Origin: Microbacterium enclense
GTDB taxonomy: Bacteria > Actinomycetota > Actinomycetes > Actinomycetales > Microbacteriaceae
Reading direction: 5' to 3'
Length of the DNA stretch: 64,000 nucleotides
Assembly: GCF_001456955.1 (NCBI RefSeq)
Contig: NZ_KQ758471.1
Location: forward strand, 276,704-340,703
How positions within the stretch are numbered: position 1 is the stretch's first letter; every line of letters starts with the position of its first letter. Of this stretch, positions 1 through 8,310 are shown piece by piece. Under the pieces are notes generated by a model. It did no database searches and was not told the origin of the DNA. It was given only the letters and a program-made list of their open reading frames with translations. The translations under genes were made by a program, and so were the position numbers.

Positions 1-363
1 GGCAGCCTCGAGGGCCTCCTTCGCCTTGTCGGCGGTCTCCTTGTTCGCGCCCTCGAGCACGGCCTTGGGGGCACCGTCGACGACGGCCTTGGCCTCGCCG
101 AGGCCGAGCGAGGTGAGCTCGCGGACGACCTTGATGACCTGGATCTTCTTGTCGCCGGCGGCCTCGAGGACGACGTCGAACGAGTCCTTCTCCTCGACCT
201 CTTCGGCGGGGGCGGCGCCACCGGCGGCGGGGCCGGCCACGGCCACGGGGGCGGCAGCGGTGACGTCGAAGGTCTCCTCGAACGCCTTGACGAACTCGGA
301 CAGCTCGATGAGCGTGAGCTCCTTGAACGCGTCGAGCAGCTCTTCGGTGCTGAGCTTAGCCAT
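1..363 (-). CDS. rplL: 50S ribosomal protein L7/L12 (C-terminus cut by window edge)
   Basis: Stalk protein of the 50S subunit that recruits translation factors. The start is [16 protein letters not shown], followed by the Ala/Gly/Pro-rich hinge and the C-terminal domain with [20 protein letters not shown]. The window ends after about 121 codons. The family is about 128 residues, so only the last few residues are missing. An AAGGAGAT ribosome binding site precedes the ATG. It lies 38 bp downstream of rplJ in the usual rplJL order, so shared control by the L10 leader is expected. Confidence 0.97.
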   Translation of the reverse strand, partial: MAKLSTEELLDAFKELTLIELSEFVKAFEETFDVTAAAPVAVAGPAAGGAAPAEEVEEKDSFDVVLEAAGDKKIQVIKVVRELTSLGLGEAKAVVDGAPKAVLEGANKETADKAKEALEAA

Positions 364-401
364 GTTGTATCTCCTTGATCGGGTTAATCAGCCGGGCCGG
401 G

Positions 402-917
402 TCAGGCCGCGGTGTCCTGCTTCTCGCGCAGCGCGTCGACCGTACGAACGGCCTTCGACGGAAGCGCCTGGAAGACGTATGCCGCCTTGGTCATCGTCGC
501 CTTCATCGCACCGGCGAGCTTCGCCAGCAGGACTTCACGGCTTTCGAGATCGGCGAGCTTGTTGACCTCAGCAGCGGTCAGCGGGGCGCCATCGAAGTAG
601 CCGCCCTTCACCACGAGCTGAGGGTTAGCCTTGGCGAAGGCACGCAGGCTCTTCGCGACGGCGACGGGGTCGCCGTGCACGAACGCGATGGCGGACGGGC
701 CCTTGAGCTCGTCATCCAGTCCCGTGACCCCCGCGTTGGACGCGGCGATCTTGGTCAGCGTGTTCTTCACCACGGCGTAATCCGCGTCCTGACGGATGTC
801 GTTGCGCAGCTGCTTGAGCTGGGCAACCGTCAGACCGCGGTACTCGGTCAGCAGAACGGCGGTCGAGTTCTCGAAGTTCTTCGTGAGCTCGGCGACCGAT
901 GCATCCTTCTGCGCCAT
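402..917 (-). CDS. rplJ: 50S ribosomal protein L10
   Basis: L10 anchors L7/L12 dimers to the ribosome. The protein starts [15 protein letters not shown] and has the typical [19 protein letters not shown] segment; 171 residues is the normal length. The ATG at 917 is chosen over an in-frame start at 974 because AAGGAG sits just upstream of it and homologues begin MAxKxxxVAEL. It lies directly downstream of an L10-type leader and upstream of rplL. Confidence 0.97.
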   Translation of the reverse strand: MAQKDASVAELTKNFENSTAVLLTEYRGLTVAQLKQLRNDIRQDADYAVVKNTLTKIAASNAGVTGLDDELKGPSAIAFVHGDPVAVAKSLRAFAKANPQLVVKGGYFDGAPLTAAEVNKLADLESREVLLAKLAGAMKATMTKAAYVFQALPSKAVRTVDALREKQDTAA

Positions 918-985
918 GGCCACTCCTTGTGTGTACGAGGCGCTCCGCGATGGCGGGGCGCCGGCCGAAGACACCGGGGTCTGGG

Positions 986-1065
986 CAAAAAGAAGAGCTC
1001 CGGCGCAGGCGCACGGAGCTCGAGAGGAGTTTCGTTACCTGCGTAGGTCCCCTGCTTTTCAGCAG
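986..1065 (-). promoter_or_regulatory. L10 (rplJL) leader with terminator-like hairpin
   Basis: On the minus strand, a short hairpin (CTGC, AAAA loop, GCAG) is followed by GGGACCTACGCAGGTAACG. Next comes a GAGCTCCG/CGGAGCTC stem (995–1021) that runs into TTCTTTTTG. This matches the actinobacterial L10 leader, where L10–L7/L12 binding represses the rplJL operon. The T-rich tail suggests attenuation. Family assignment is from memory of the leader's shape and was not tested with a covariance model. Confidence 0.75.
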
Positions 1066-1245
1066 ACGCTTCGATCGACGTGCACGCACGACGATGACCG
1101 ACGGTCTTTGGCTTGACCCCCACCATACCCGACCCATGCCCCCGGCGCCAATCCGCCCCCGCCCGACCCCGGACCCGCACGCGCCCCGCACGCCGCCCCC
1201 GACCCAACCAGGCCCGCGACCCGCGCCTACCGCCGCCGCATTGGC
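1066..1245. other. Non-coding stretch upstream of the rplJ leader
   Basis: GC- and proline-codon-rich sequence between the L10 leader and the locus A repeats. The rplJL promoter should lie at its left end. I see no coding sequence, repeat or clear promoter hexamers in it. Confidence 0.5.
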
Positions 1246-1302
1246 GAGGACGCATACGTTCGCCGATAACGCATCCGAATGCCCCCGAATGACTGCGTCC
1301 TC
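1246..1302. repeat. Family A palindrome, left copy (57 bp)
   Basis: Imperfect palindrome bounded by GAGGACGCA and its exact complement TGCGTCCTC. It contains an internal GCAT/ATGC mini-hairpin. The same 57-bp length, end sequence and partial interior (TCGyCGA, ACGCA) recur at 2462–2518, on the other side of the gene at 1394–2380. Confidence 0.85.
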
Positions 1303-1306
1303 ATCA

Positions 1307-1404
1307 AACGCGTGCGTCTTGACGCGTGTCAACGCGGCGAACGCGTGCGTCTTGACGCGCGTCAGCGCGGCGAACGCGTGTGTCGAGCGCGCGTCAGCGC
1401 GGCG
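1307..1404. repeat. 33-bp tandem repeat, three units
   Basis: Three units start at 1307, 1340 and 1373. The first two are 33 bp and nearly identical (AACGCGTGCGTCTTGACGCG at the start); the third is 32 bp and diverged. The last unit overlaps the 3' end of the gene at 1394–2380, so the repeat supplies its last codons. The TGCGTCTT core resembles the arm of the neighbouring 57-bp palindrome, so this may be a degraded, amplified copy. Confidence 0.85.
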
Positions 1405-2380
1405 AACGCACCCCGAAGGCAGCGAGCCGGGCGTCAAGCGCCTCCGGCGAGACGATGTCAGCGAAGCCTCCACGACACAGCCGCCACTGTGTGACTCCGC
1501 GAATCCAGTCCTCGCGCCGCTTCTCGTCCAGCACCACGTCGTCGACGGACCGCCCCCGGCGCATCGCGCTATCTCGATACTTCACTTCCCCATCGAATTC
1601 CCAGAACGTCCGTACGTCGCGCAAGCCGATGTCTACGAAGTAGTCGAACCCGTGGGGGCCCTTCACGGGCACCTGCAGGTCGAGATCACGGAAACCGAGC
1701 CGGTGCAGCTGCAATCGGCTGACGCTCTCGCCGGGAAGCTCCGCCCGACCGTCCGAGAACGCGACGATCCATGCGGCGTCACGAACGCCGCGCCTTCCCT
1801 TCGCGCGGGCGATCCGGTCGAGCATGGCCTCACGCCAGAGCGCCTGCGCGTCGGGGTCGAACCGCCGATCCGTGACCGCGGCTCGACGCAGTGCTGCATC
1901 AGCGCAGCTCAACGCCGCCTCGCGCGGCTGCGTGCACGCGATGTCGAACACCGTCCTCTCGAGAGAGGTGCAGAGGAGGCCATCGACGATGACGACATCC
2001 GCCGCACCGAGCGCCCCCGTATGCCGCCGCACCGCCCGTCCACTGGGAGGATGCGAAGCCCGTGGAACCGTTGTATGCACCGGACCATCACTGAACCGAT
2101 AGAGCGGCAGACCGTGCAACACGGCTGCTGAGAGGTGGGAGATGACTCCACCGGCCTCGCGCGCCCGATTCTCAGCGGCCAGGATGGCGAAGCGATGGCG
2201 ATCTGTCGGCCGCGCTGTCTCCCATTCCTCGCGAGCGACATACACACCTGGCTGTATCCGATGCCATTCGCCGCCAGCGCTGGCCTTGCGCAGATCGGCC
2301 TCCGTCACACCCCGCTCGCGCAGCTCGGCTCGCGAGAACAACGACCGTCGAGCGCGGGCAACCGCCGATTCCGCGAGCAT
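1394..2380 (-). CDS. AbiEi-like winged-helix / Vsr-DUF559-like nuclease-fold protein, locus A
   Basis: 328 residues. Residues 1–55 form a winged-helix-like region ending WHRIQPGVYVAREEW, followed by ISHLSAAVLHGLPLY as in AbiEi-type antitoxin domains. The C-terminus has a PD-(D/E)XK-like set: E218 (GESVSR), D250 (FVDIGL), E261-x-D263 (EFDGEVKY), then EKRREDW. Same architecture and spacing as three other genes here, though overall identity looks low. It is flanked on both sides by 57-bp palindromes and has CTGTGGACAG about 40 nt before the start. No strong ribosome binding site. Function unknown: a nuclease or DNA-binding role is inferred, and no partner toxin gene is adjacent. Confidence 0.85.
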   Translation of the reverse strand: MLAESAVARARRSLFSRAELRERGVTEADLRKASAGGEWHRIQPGVYVAREEWETARPTDRHRFAILAAENRAREAGGVISHLSAAVLHGLPLYRFSDGPVHTTVPRASHPPSGRAVRRHTGALGAADVVIVDGLLCTSLERTVFDIACTQPREAALSCADAALRRAAVTDRRFDPDAQALWREAMLDRIARAKGRRGVRDAAWIVAFSDGRAELPGESVSRLQLHRLGFRDLDLQVPVKGPHGFDYFVDIGLRDVRTFWEFDGEVKYRDSAMRRGRSVDDVVLDEKRREDWIRGVTQWRLCRGGFADIVSPEALDARLAAFGVRSPR

Positions 2381-2419
2381 CCACCCACCATGCCGACTCC
2401 CGCGGACCGCCGTCGCGGA

Positions 2420-2429
2420 CTGTCCACAG
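2420..2429 (-). promoter_or_regulatory. CTGTGGACAG box upstream of locus A gene
   Basis: Near-palindromic box 40 nt before the start codon. Comparable TCCACAG/CTGTGGA boxes lie 40–51 nt before the other three genes of this type (15034, 27770, 36906). It could be a promoter element, an operator or a DnaA-box-like site. Confidence 0.5.
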
Positions 2430-2461
2430 GCGCGCGCTGGGCCGGGGCCTCAGCCACGGTC

Positions 2462-2518
2462 GAAGACGCATCGGATCGTCGAAGACGCACCGCTTTTCGA
2501 TTAAACGAATGCGTCCTC
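2462..2518. repeat. Family A palindrome, right copy (57 bp)
   Basis: GAAGACGCA at the left end pairs with TGCGTCCTC at the right end with one mismatch. A second GAAGACGCA at 2481 can pair with the same right arm. Length equals the left copy at 1246–1302, and the two bracket the locus A gene. Confidence 0.8.
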
Positions 2519-2575
2519 GCGGATCACGTACGTCCTCGGCAGAAAGGTCCACCCCACCCGCCCGGGCACCCGCCG

Positions 2576-2977
2576 TCAGGAGACGCGCGGCTCGGGCAGC
2601 AGCGCCTGCGTCATGCGCACGATGCGCGAGGGCGTGCGGGCGCCGAGCCAGACGGTGCAGACCGGGTCGTCGCCGCAGGCCCACTCGGCGCACCAGGCGT
2701 GGATCGCCTGCGCCAGCCGCTCGCCCCGCGGCCGGAACCCGCCGTCACGTGACCGGTCGAGCCAGCTCACCCGGCCCTCGTGCGCGTCGATCACGCCGAC
2801 CTGCGCGGAACCGCACACCTCGACCAGCACCGTCACGTGCGCCGCCGGCGACAGGGCCGCGGCGATGCGCCGCATCTCCGGGATGTTCTGCGCGTCGCCG
2901 CCCAGCAGCACCGCGCCCTCGAGGTCGCACCAGCGACCGCCGTCGGGGCGGCGCAGCGAAGCGGCATCCGGAGTCAT
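2576..2977 (-). CDS. SIP-domain protein (siderophore-interacting-like NAD(P)H-binding domain)
   Basis: 133 residues covering EGAVLLGGDAQNIPEMRRI and the following AHVTVLVEVCGSAQ. These are typical of the NAD(P)H-binding half of siderophore-interacting ferric reductases, without the FAD domain. The start at 2977 (MTPDAAS) is preferred to 2986. A DtxR/IdeR-type iron box lies 10 nt upstream, so iron-repressed expression is likely. It is divergent from the YqaJ gene at 3081. Confidence 0.75.
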   Translation of the reverse strand: MTPDAASLRRPDGGRWCDLEGAVLLGGDAQNIPEMRRIAAALSPAAHVTVLVEVCGSAQVGVIDAHEGRVSWLDRSRDGGFRPRGERLAQAIHAWCAEWACGDDPVCTVWLGARTPSRIVRMTQALLPEPRVS

Positions 2978-2987
2978 GCGCAACAAC

Positions 2988-3006
2988 TTAGGTCACCCTT
3001 ACTTCG
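2988..3006. promoter_or_regulatory. DtxR/IdeR-type iron box
   Basis: TTAGGTCACCCTTACTTCG matches most positions of the 19-bp iron box TTAGGTTAGSCTAACCTAA. It lies immediately upstream of the SIP-domain gene, where an iron repressor would block transcription. Confidence 0.65.
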
Positions 3007-3080
3007 CGCACAAGACCCTGGATGCCGACGCGCCGGGCTTCCGATCCGATCCACGGCCGGGCGGGGTTAGGGTCGAACGC

Positions 3081-3755
3081 ATGTCCCCCGAGCTCGTCGC
3101 GTCGCGCAGCGCCGACCTCGACGCTCGCATCGTGGCGGATTCGCGCGACCGCGTCGCCTGGATCCGCGCGCGCTCGCGCGGCATCACCGCGACCGACGTG
3201 GCGACGTTGACGAGCCACAACGCGATCTCGCGGGCAGCGGATGCCAAGCTCATGGGCTCGACCTTCTCGGGCAACGCCTTCACCGCGCACGGCCGTCGCC
3301 GCGAGCCCGAGATCGCCGCCTGGGTGGCCGCGACGCACGGCATCCGCCCGTCGTCGGCGCTGTATCACGCGGTCGTCGAGAAGCGACACCTCGCCACCCC
3401 CGACGGGGTCGTCGTCGACGGCGAGGGGCGCATCGTCCTGGCCGAGATCAAGACGACGAACAAGGCGTGGCGCTCGATTCCCAAGACCTACATGCGGCAG
3501 ATCTGGTGGCAGCAGCACGTCCTCGGCGCTGAGCGCACCCTGGTCGCCTGGGAGCAGCACGACGGCTTCGTGCCGATGCACGACGAGCCCCGCTGCCAGT
3601 GGGTCGACCGCGACGAGCGCGAGATCGCCAAGCTCGTGGGACTCGCGACCTCGCTCATCGACGAGCTCTACCGCCGCACCATGGAGGCGCGTCGACCGGC
3701 GCCCGCACGACAGCAACCCACGGAGATGTACCGCGCCCTCGCGCTGCTCGATTGA
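3081..3755 (+). CDS. YqaJ-like viral recombinase family nuclease
   Basis: 224 residues with the lambda-exonuclease/YqaJ pattern: RGITATDVATLT near residue 33, HGRRREPEIAAW, then PDGVVVDG and VLAEIKTTNK, which give the D and E-x-K of the PD-(D/E)XK core. The family resects or processes double-stranded DNA ends. No SSAP/RecT partner or phage gene is adjacent, so this is a solitary chromosomal member. The start ATG at 3081 is followed by MSPELVASRSADLDAR. A MarR-type operator pair follows its stop codon. Confidence 0.85.
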   Translation: MSPELVASRSADLDARIVADSRDRVAWIRARSRGITATDVATLTSHNAISRAADAKLMGSTFSGNAFTAHGRRREPEIAAWVAATHGIRPSSALYHAVVEKRHLATPDGVVVDGEGRIVLAEIKTTNKAWRSIPKTYMRQIWWQQHVLGAERTLVAWEQHDGFVPMHDEPRCQWVDRDEREIAKLVGLATSLIDELYRRTMEARRPAPARQQPTEMYRALALLD

Positions 3756-3757
3756 TA

Positions 3758-3802
3758 GTTGACGCAAGTCAAGCATCAGGCGTATCGTTGACGTCAGTCA
3801 AC
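3758..3802. promoter_or_regulatory. Paired MarR-type operators of the efflux operon
   Basis: Two inverted repeats, GTTGACGCAAGTCAAG (3758–3773) and GTTGACGTCAGTCAAC (3787–3802), start 29 bp apart. Each is GTTGAC-N4-GTCAA(C/G). They lie 52 nt before the MFS start, where the MarR product of the same operon would bind and overlap the promoter. Confidence 0.7.
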
Positions 3803-3853
3803 TAATCGCGCCATCGTCGTCGCGGCATCCGTCCCCCTTCCGTGGAGTTCCGC

Positions 3854-5548
3854 ATGGCAACCACCTCCGTCGACGCGCCCGCCCAGCGCCGCGTCCTCCC
3901 CGCCCTCATCGGGCTCTTACTCGGCACGTTCGTGTCGATGCTCGCCTCGACCGTCGTCTCGACGTCGTTGCCGGTCATCGTCCACGACCTGGCCGGCGAT
4001 CAGAACGCCTACACGTGGGTCATCACCGCGACCCTGCTCACCACGGCGATCTCCACCCCCATCTGGGGCAAGCTCGCCGATCTGTTCAACCGCAAGGTGC
4101 TCATCCAGATCGCGATCGCGATCTTCGTGCTCGCCACCGCCGCCGCCGGCTTCTCGCGGAACACCGACATGCTCATCGCGTTCCGCGCGGTGCAGGGCCT
4201 CGGCGCCGGCGGGCTCGCCGCGCTCAGCCAGGTGATCATGGCCGACATCATCAGCCCGCGCGAGCGCGGCCGCTACATGGGCCTCTTCGGCGCCGTCATG
4301 GCCGTCGCCACCGTCGGCGGGCCGCTGCTCGGCGGTGTCATCACCGATGCGTTCGGCTGGCGCTGGAACTTCTTCGTCGCGCTCCCCTTCGCCGTCGCCG
4401 CTCTGCTCATCCAGCAGCGCACCCTGCACCTTCCGGCCCGCGCCAAGCGCACGGTCAAGATCGACTACGTCGGCATCGTGCTGCTGTCGACCGCGGTCTC
4501 GCTCATCCTCATCTGGGTGACCAACGCCGGAAGCTCCTTCGAGTGGGCCAGCACCGAGACGCTGCTCATGGTCGGTGGCGCCGCGCTCGCCGCGATCCTC
4601 TTCGTCATCGTCGAGCTGCGCTCCTCCGAGCCTCTCGTGCCGCTCACGCTGTTCCGGGATGCCACCTTCACCCTCGCCACGATCGCCTCGATCGCGACGG
4701 GACTCGCGATGTTCGGCACGTCGGTGTTCCTCAGCCAGTACATGCAGATGGCGCGCGGCGCCACGCCCACCGAGGCCGGCATCATGACCATCCCGATGAT
4801 CGGCGGCCTGCTCGTGGCATCCATCGTCGTCGGCGCGCTCATCTCGCGCTTCGGGCACTGGAAGCCGTTCCTGATCGCCGGCGGCGTGCTGCTGATCGCG
4901 GGGTCGTTCCTGCTGTCGACCATCCACTACGACACCAACTTCGCCCTGGTCTCGCTGTACATGTTCCTCCTCGGCGCCGGCGTCGGCATGACGATGCAGA
5001 ACCTCGTGCTCGTCGTGCAGAACACCGCGAACCCCACCCAGATGGGTGCGGCGAGCTCCGGCGTGACGTTCTTCCGCAGTCTCGGCGGCACCATCGGCGT
5101 CTCGGTGATGGGCGCGGCCCTGGCCAGCATGGCGACGAGCCTGTTCACCGACCGTGCGGCCGACCTGCAGGCCGCGATCATGGGGCTCGGCCCGAACGGC
5201 GCCGCGGTCGCCCAGTCGCTGCAGTCGGGAGCCATCCCCCAGGTCTCGACCCTTCCCGAGAGCGTCCGCGTCATCGTCGAAGACATCTACGCGCAGTCGA
5301 TCGCGCACTCGTTCCTCATCGCGGTGCCCGTCGCGGTGGTCAGCCTCATCGCGATCGTGTTCCTGCCGAACCGTCCGCTGACCCGCATGACCACGACCGA
5401 GCGCGTGGCGGCGAGCGAAGCCGACCTCGCCACCGTCTCCGTCCCCGCCGCCATGGCCACCCTGTCGGCCACCGGCACGGTGCGGACCCAGGATGCCGCC
5501 GGCTCGCGTCGCGCGCACCGCGACGCCGAGATGGGAGAGGATGGCTGA
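3854..5548 (+). CDS. MFS drug efflux transporter, DHA2 (EmrB/QacA) family
   Basis: 564 residues with about 14 hydrophobic segments, the DHA2 size. It shows GKLADLFNRK (loop 2–3 motif A) and VQGLGAGGLAALSQVIMAD (motif region of TM4–5). The expected role is proton-coupled drug export at the inner membrane. The ATG at 3854 has GGAG 7 nt upstream; the GTG at 3842 would overlap that site. The marR-like gene follows at once, so autoregulated inducible efflux is likely. Confidence 0.9.
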   Translation: MATTSVDAPAQRRVLPALIGLLLGTFVSMLASTVVSTSLPVIVHDLAGDQNAYTWVITATLLTTAISTPIWGKLADLFNRKVLIQIAIAIFVLATAAAGFSRNTDMLIAFRAVQGLGAGGLAALSQVIMADIISPRERGRYMGLFGAVMAVATVGGPLLGGVITDAFGWRWNFFVALPFAVAALLIQQRTLHLPARAKRTVKIDYVGIVLLSTAVSLILIWVTNAGSSFEWASTETLLMVGGAALAAILFVIVELRSSEPLVPLTLFRDATFTLATIASIATGLAMFGTSVFLSQYMQMARGATPTEAGIMTIPMIGGLLVASIVVGALISRFGHWKPFLIAGGVLLIAGSFLLSTIHYDTNFALVSLYMFLLGAGVGMTMQNLVLVVQNTANPTQMGAASSGVTFFRSLGGTIGVSVMGAALASMATSLFTDRAADLQAAIMGLGPNGAAVAQSLQSGAIPQVSTLPESVRVIVEDIYAQSIAHSFLIAVPVAVVSLIAIVFLPNRPLTRMTTTERVAASEADLATVSVPAAMATLSATGTVRTQDAAGSRRAHRDAEMGEDG

Positions 5549-5552
5549 CGTG

Positions 5553-6014
5553 ATGAGCGACGTGACCGATGACCGCCGGGAGGCCGTGCAGGCCCTGGAA
5601 TCGTCGTTCTCGGAGCTCATGACCGTGTTCCGCCGCTTCGTGTCGGAGGCGGCGGAACGGGTCAGCCCCGGGATGCTCCCCGCGACGTTCAAGGCGCTGT
5701 CCGTGGTCAGCCGGTTCGGCCCCCTCACCCTGTCGGCCCTGGCCGAGCGTCTGGCCGCCGACAAGGGCTTCCTGAGCCGCTCGATCACCGAGCTCGAGGA
5801 GCTCGGGCTCGTCACCCGCACCCCCGACCCGAATGACGGACGCTCACGCCTCATCACCGTCACCGAGCTGGGCCACACCCGCCTCGCCGAGGCGCGCGCC
5901 CCGCACGAGAGCCGCCTGTTCGAAGCCATCGCCGATTGGACGATCGACGACATCCGGCATCTGTCGACGCTGCTGCACGCGCTCGCGGTGGGCGAGGTCC
6001 CCGCGCGCGACTGA
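5553..6014 (+). CDS. MarR family transcriptional regulator
   Basis: 153 residues with a MarR winged helix: LTLSALAERLAADKGFLSRSITELEELGLVTRTPDPNDGRS contains the recognition helix and wing, and DxRS is the family hallmark. ATG 5553 lies 12 nt after GGGAGAGG; ATG 5541 overlaps the MFS stop and lies too close to that site. Probably represses the efflux gene through the twin operators at 3758–3802. Confidence 0.9.
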   Translation: MSDVTDDRREAVQALESSFSELMTVFRRFVSEAAERVSPGMLPATFKALSVVSRFGPLTLSALAERLAADKGFLSRSITELEELGLVTRTPDPNDGRSRLITVTELGHTRLAEARAPHESRLFEAIADWTIDDIRHLSTLLHALAVGEVPARD

Positions 6015-6040
6015 GCGCCGGCAGACCCGGCGTCGTCGCG

Positions 6041-6172
6041 CCGACGACGCGAGACGGCGCGGCGGGCACGACGCCGACGACGCGAGACGGCGCGGCCGGC
6101 CCGGCGCCGACGACGCGAGACGGCGCGGCGGGCACGGCGCCGACGACGCGAGACGGCGCGGCCGGCCCGACG
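6041..6172. repeat. 33-bp tandem repeat, four units
   Basis: Units beginning CCGACGACGCGAGACGGCGC start at 6041, 6074, 6107 and 6140. The unit tail alternates GGCGGGCAC and GGCCGGCCC, which gives a 66-bp super-period. It lies in the 320-bp gap between marR and the reductase gene. It can be read as an 11-residue peptide repeat, but nothing else supports coding. Confidence 0.9.
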
Positions 6173-6334
6173 GTCGAAAGCGTCCGGGCGGACCGCGAGC
6201 CGAACGATCCCGATGCCCGGAGATTCGCGACACGGTGACGGCGGCGAAACACCGGCGAGACAATGGGGCGCTTGACTGGAGGGGTCGCGGCGGAGTCGCA
6301 GCGACCTGCGACCATCCGCGAGAGAGAGCGCACG
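6173..6334. other. Leader region of the reductase gene
   Basis: Non-repetitive sequence after the 33-bp array, ending in GAGAGAG before the ATG at 6335. I see no gene or clear promoter hexamers in it. Confidence 0.4.
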
Positions 6335-7354
6335 ATGAGATTCCGATCGACGCGTCCCGAGACCACCCTCCACCCCGCGCCCGCCGTGCCCGAGACGATG
6401 AACGCGGTGGTCTACGACGCGCCGGGCTCCACCGAGGTGCTGCGTTCCGCACGCATCGCGGTACCCACACCGGTGCTCAGCGAGGTGCTCGTGCGCGTGG
6501 TCGCGGCGGGCGTGAACCCGATCGACGCGAAGACCCGCGCCGGACGCGGCATGTCAGGGGCCATCGACGCGTGGCCGTCGGTGCTCGGCCTCGATGTCAG
6601 CGGCGTGGTGGTGCGCACCCCGTTCGACGCTCATCCCTTCCCGGTCGGGACCGAGGTCTACGGCATGCCCGCGTTCCCGCGCACGGGCGGCGGGTATGCC
6701 GAGTACGTCGTGGTGCCCACCCTCTCGCTCGCGCGGAAGCCCCTGTCCCTCTCGCACGTCGAGGCCGCGGGCGTTCCGGTCGCGGCGCTGACCGCGTGGG
6801 GCCTCGTCGTCGAGACGGCCCTCGCACACCAGGGCCAGCGCATCCTCATCCACGCGGGCGCCGGCGGGGTGGGCCACTTCGCCGTGCAGTTCGCGGCGTA
6901 CTTCGGCGCACACGTCATCGCCACCGGCTCACTCCGCAACCGCGACTGGCTGCGCGAGCTGGGAGCCGCCGAGGTCGTCGACTACACCTCCACCCGTTTC
7001 GAAGACGTCATCGCCGACGTCGACGTGGTCATCGACCTGATCGGCAACGTGTCCGACGACACCGGCACGCGCTCGCTCGACGTGCTCCGCCCGGGCGGCA
7101 TGCTCATCGAGGTGCCCACCGGCGCCTGGCCCGGGTTCCGCGAGGCGGCCGCCGCCCGCGGCATCCGCTCCACCGATTACAAGGCGATCCCCGACGGTGG
7201 CGCCCTCGCGACGATCGCCCGGCTGCTGGATTCGGGCGCGATCCGCGTCTACGTCGACCGCGTGTTCGACCTGGCCGATGCCGCGGCCGCACACACCGAG
7301 CTCGAGCGCGGTCACACGCGCGGCAAGATCGTGCTGCGCGTCAGCGACGACTGA
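6335..7354 (+). CDS. Zinc-independent NADPH:quinone reductase (MDR superfamily)
   Basis: 339 residues. The N-terminal GroES-like fold has the landmark VNPIDAKTRAG. The nucleotide-binding motif is ILIHAGAGGVGHFAVQFA. It lacks the Cys/His zinc ligands of alcohol dehydrogenases, so it is a quinone-oxidoreductase-type enzyme that reduces quinones or enals with NADPH. The ATG at 6335 has a GAGAG-rich ribosome binding site. It is convergent with lysG; the stop codons are 2 nt apart. Confidence 0.85.
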   Translation: MRFRSTRPETTLHPAPAVPETMNAVVYDAPGSTEVLRSARIAVPTPVLSEVLVRVVAAGVNPIDAKTRAGRGMSGAIDAWPSVLGLDVSGVVVRTPFDAHPFPVGTEVYGMPAFPRTGGGYAEYVVVPTLSLARKPLSLSHVEAAGVPVAALTAWGLVVETALAHQGQRILIHAGAGGVGHFAVQFAAYFGAHVIATGSLRNRDWLRELGAAEVVDYTSTRFEDVIADVDVVIDLIGNVSDDTGTRSLDVLRPGGMLIEVPTGAWPGFREAAAARGIRSTDYKAIPDGGALATIARLLDSGAIRVYVDRVFDLADAAAAHTELERGHTRGKIVLRVSDD

Positions 7355-7356
7355 GG

Positions 7357-8241
7357 TCATCCGGCGAGCACGCGCCGCCCCTCCCCCACGATCTCGTCGG
7401 CGATGTCGTCGAGCAGCGGCGAGGTGAGGTTCCACTGCTGCCAGAACAGCGGCACATCGACCGGGTCGTCGCCGAGGCGCACGAGCGCGCCCGTCGCGAG
7501 CCCGTCCCTCGACTGGAAGCCGGGAAGCAGCCCCCACCCGAGGCCCAGTTCGATGGCGGTGGCGAAGTCCTGGGATGCCGGCACGCGATGCCGGGGCGGA
7601 GCCCCCTCCGCGACTCCGCGACGCGCGAGCCAGCGGGTCTGAAGGTCGTCGCGACGGTCGAAGTCGACCACGGGCGCCGCGTTCAGGGTGTCGACATCGA
7701 CCCCCTTGGGGAACCACCGGGTCGCGAACGCGGCCGTCGCCACCGCTTCGTACCTCAGCACGCCCAGCCGTCGAACGCGACACCCGGCGACCGGTGCCTC
7801 CCGCGAGGTCACCGCGGCCATGACGGTGCCCGACTCCAGCAGCCCTGCGGTGAAGTCCTGGTCGTCTCGATGCAGGTCGAACACCACCGCCCGGCGGGCG
7901 GCGACCCGGGCCAGCGGCGGCAGGAACCACGTCGCGAGCGAGTCGGCGTTCACCGCGAGGGGAACGGATGCCACGGCCCCGCCGTCTGCGCCCATCGCGG
8001 CGAGCGCGTCGTACTCGAGCAGCGAGAGTTGACGCGCGAGACGCACCACCGCGTCTCCGGCTTCGGTGGTGCGCACGGGTTTGGATCGCACGAGCACGAC
8101 GCGCCCGAGCTGGTCTTCGAGCGCGCGGATACGCTGGCTCACCGCCGAAGGAGTGATGTGCATGCGACGTGCCGCGGCATCCAGGGTCCCCGCCTCGACC
8201 ACGGCGGCGAGCGTGCGAGCGAGATCGAGCGGAATCGACAT
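7357..8241 (-). CDS. lysG: LysR-family regulator LysG/ArgP of the lysine exporter
   Basis: 294 residues with an N-terminal helix-turn-helix (GTLDAAARRMHITPSAVSQR) and a LysR effector domain. Divergent orientation next to lysE is the canonical lysG–lysE layout. LysG activates lysE in response to intracellular L-lysine, L-arginine or histidine. The divergent promoters and LysG site must lie in the 69-bp gap 8242–8310. Confidence 0.9.
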   Translation of the reverse strand: MSIPLDLARTLAAVVEAGTLDAAARRMHITPSAVSQRIRALEDQLGRVVLVRSKPVRTTEAGDAVVRLARQLSLLEYDALAAMGADGGAVASVPLAVNADSLATWFLPPLARVAARRAVVFDLHRDDQDFTAGLLESGTVMAAVTSREAPVAGCRVRRLGVLRYEAVATAAFATRWFPKGVDVDTLNAAPVVDFDRRDDLQTRWLARRGVAEGAPPRHRVPASQDFATAIELGLGWGLLPGFQSRDGLATGALVRLGDDPVDVPLFWQQWNLTSPLLDDIADEIVGEGRRVLAG

Positions 8242-8310
8242 GAAGTGATGCTAATGGTGCTGCAGAATCTTGAGCTGGTCTTCGCAGGGTCACGACCGTA
8301 GCGTCGGAGT

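Noticed and set aside
1394..2380. Locus A gene as half of a complete AbiE toxin–antitoxin pair
   Set aside because: No AbiEii-type nucleotidyltransferase toxin gene is adjacent to this or any of the other three similar genes.
3081..3755. YqaJ gene as evidence of a prophage
   Set aside because: No RecT/Bet, integrase, repressor or structural genes flank it, and composition is like the neighbours.
5936..6238. 100-codon frame with an 11-residue TTRDGAAG-type repeat
   Set aside because: It begins inside marR in another frame and is produced by the 33-bp DNA repeat. No ribosome binding site or homology is apparent.
3917..6373. Very long minus-strand open frame (about 818 codons) across the MFS and marR genes
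   Set aside because: It is the antisense shadow of the MFS/MarR genes. Its Arg/Asp/His-rich translation matches no fold, and the GC-rich codon pattern explains its length.
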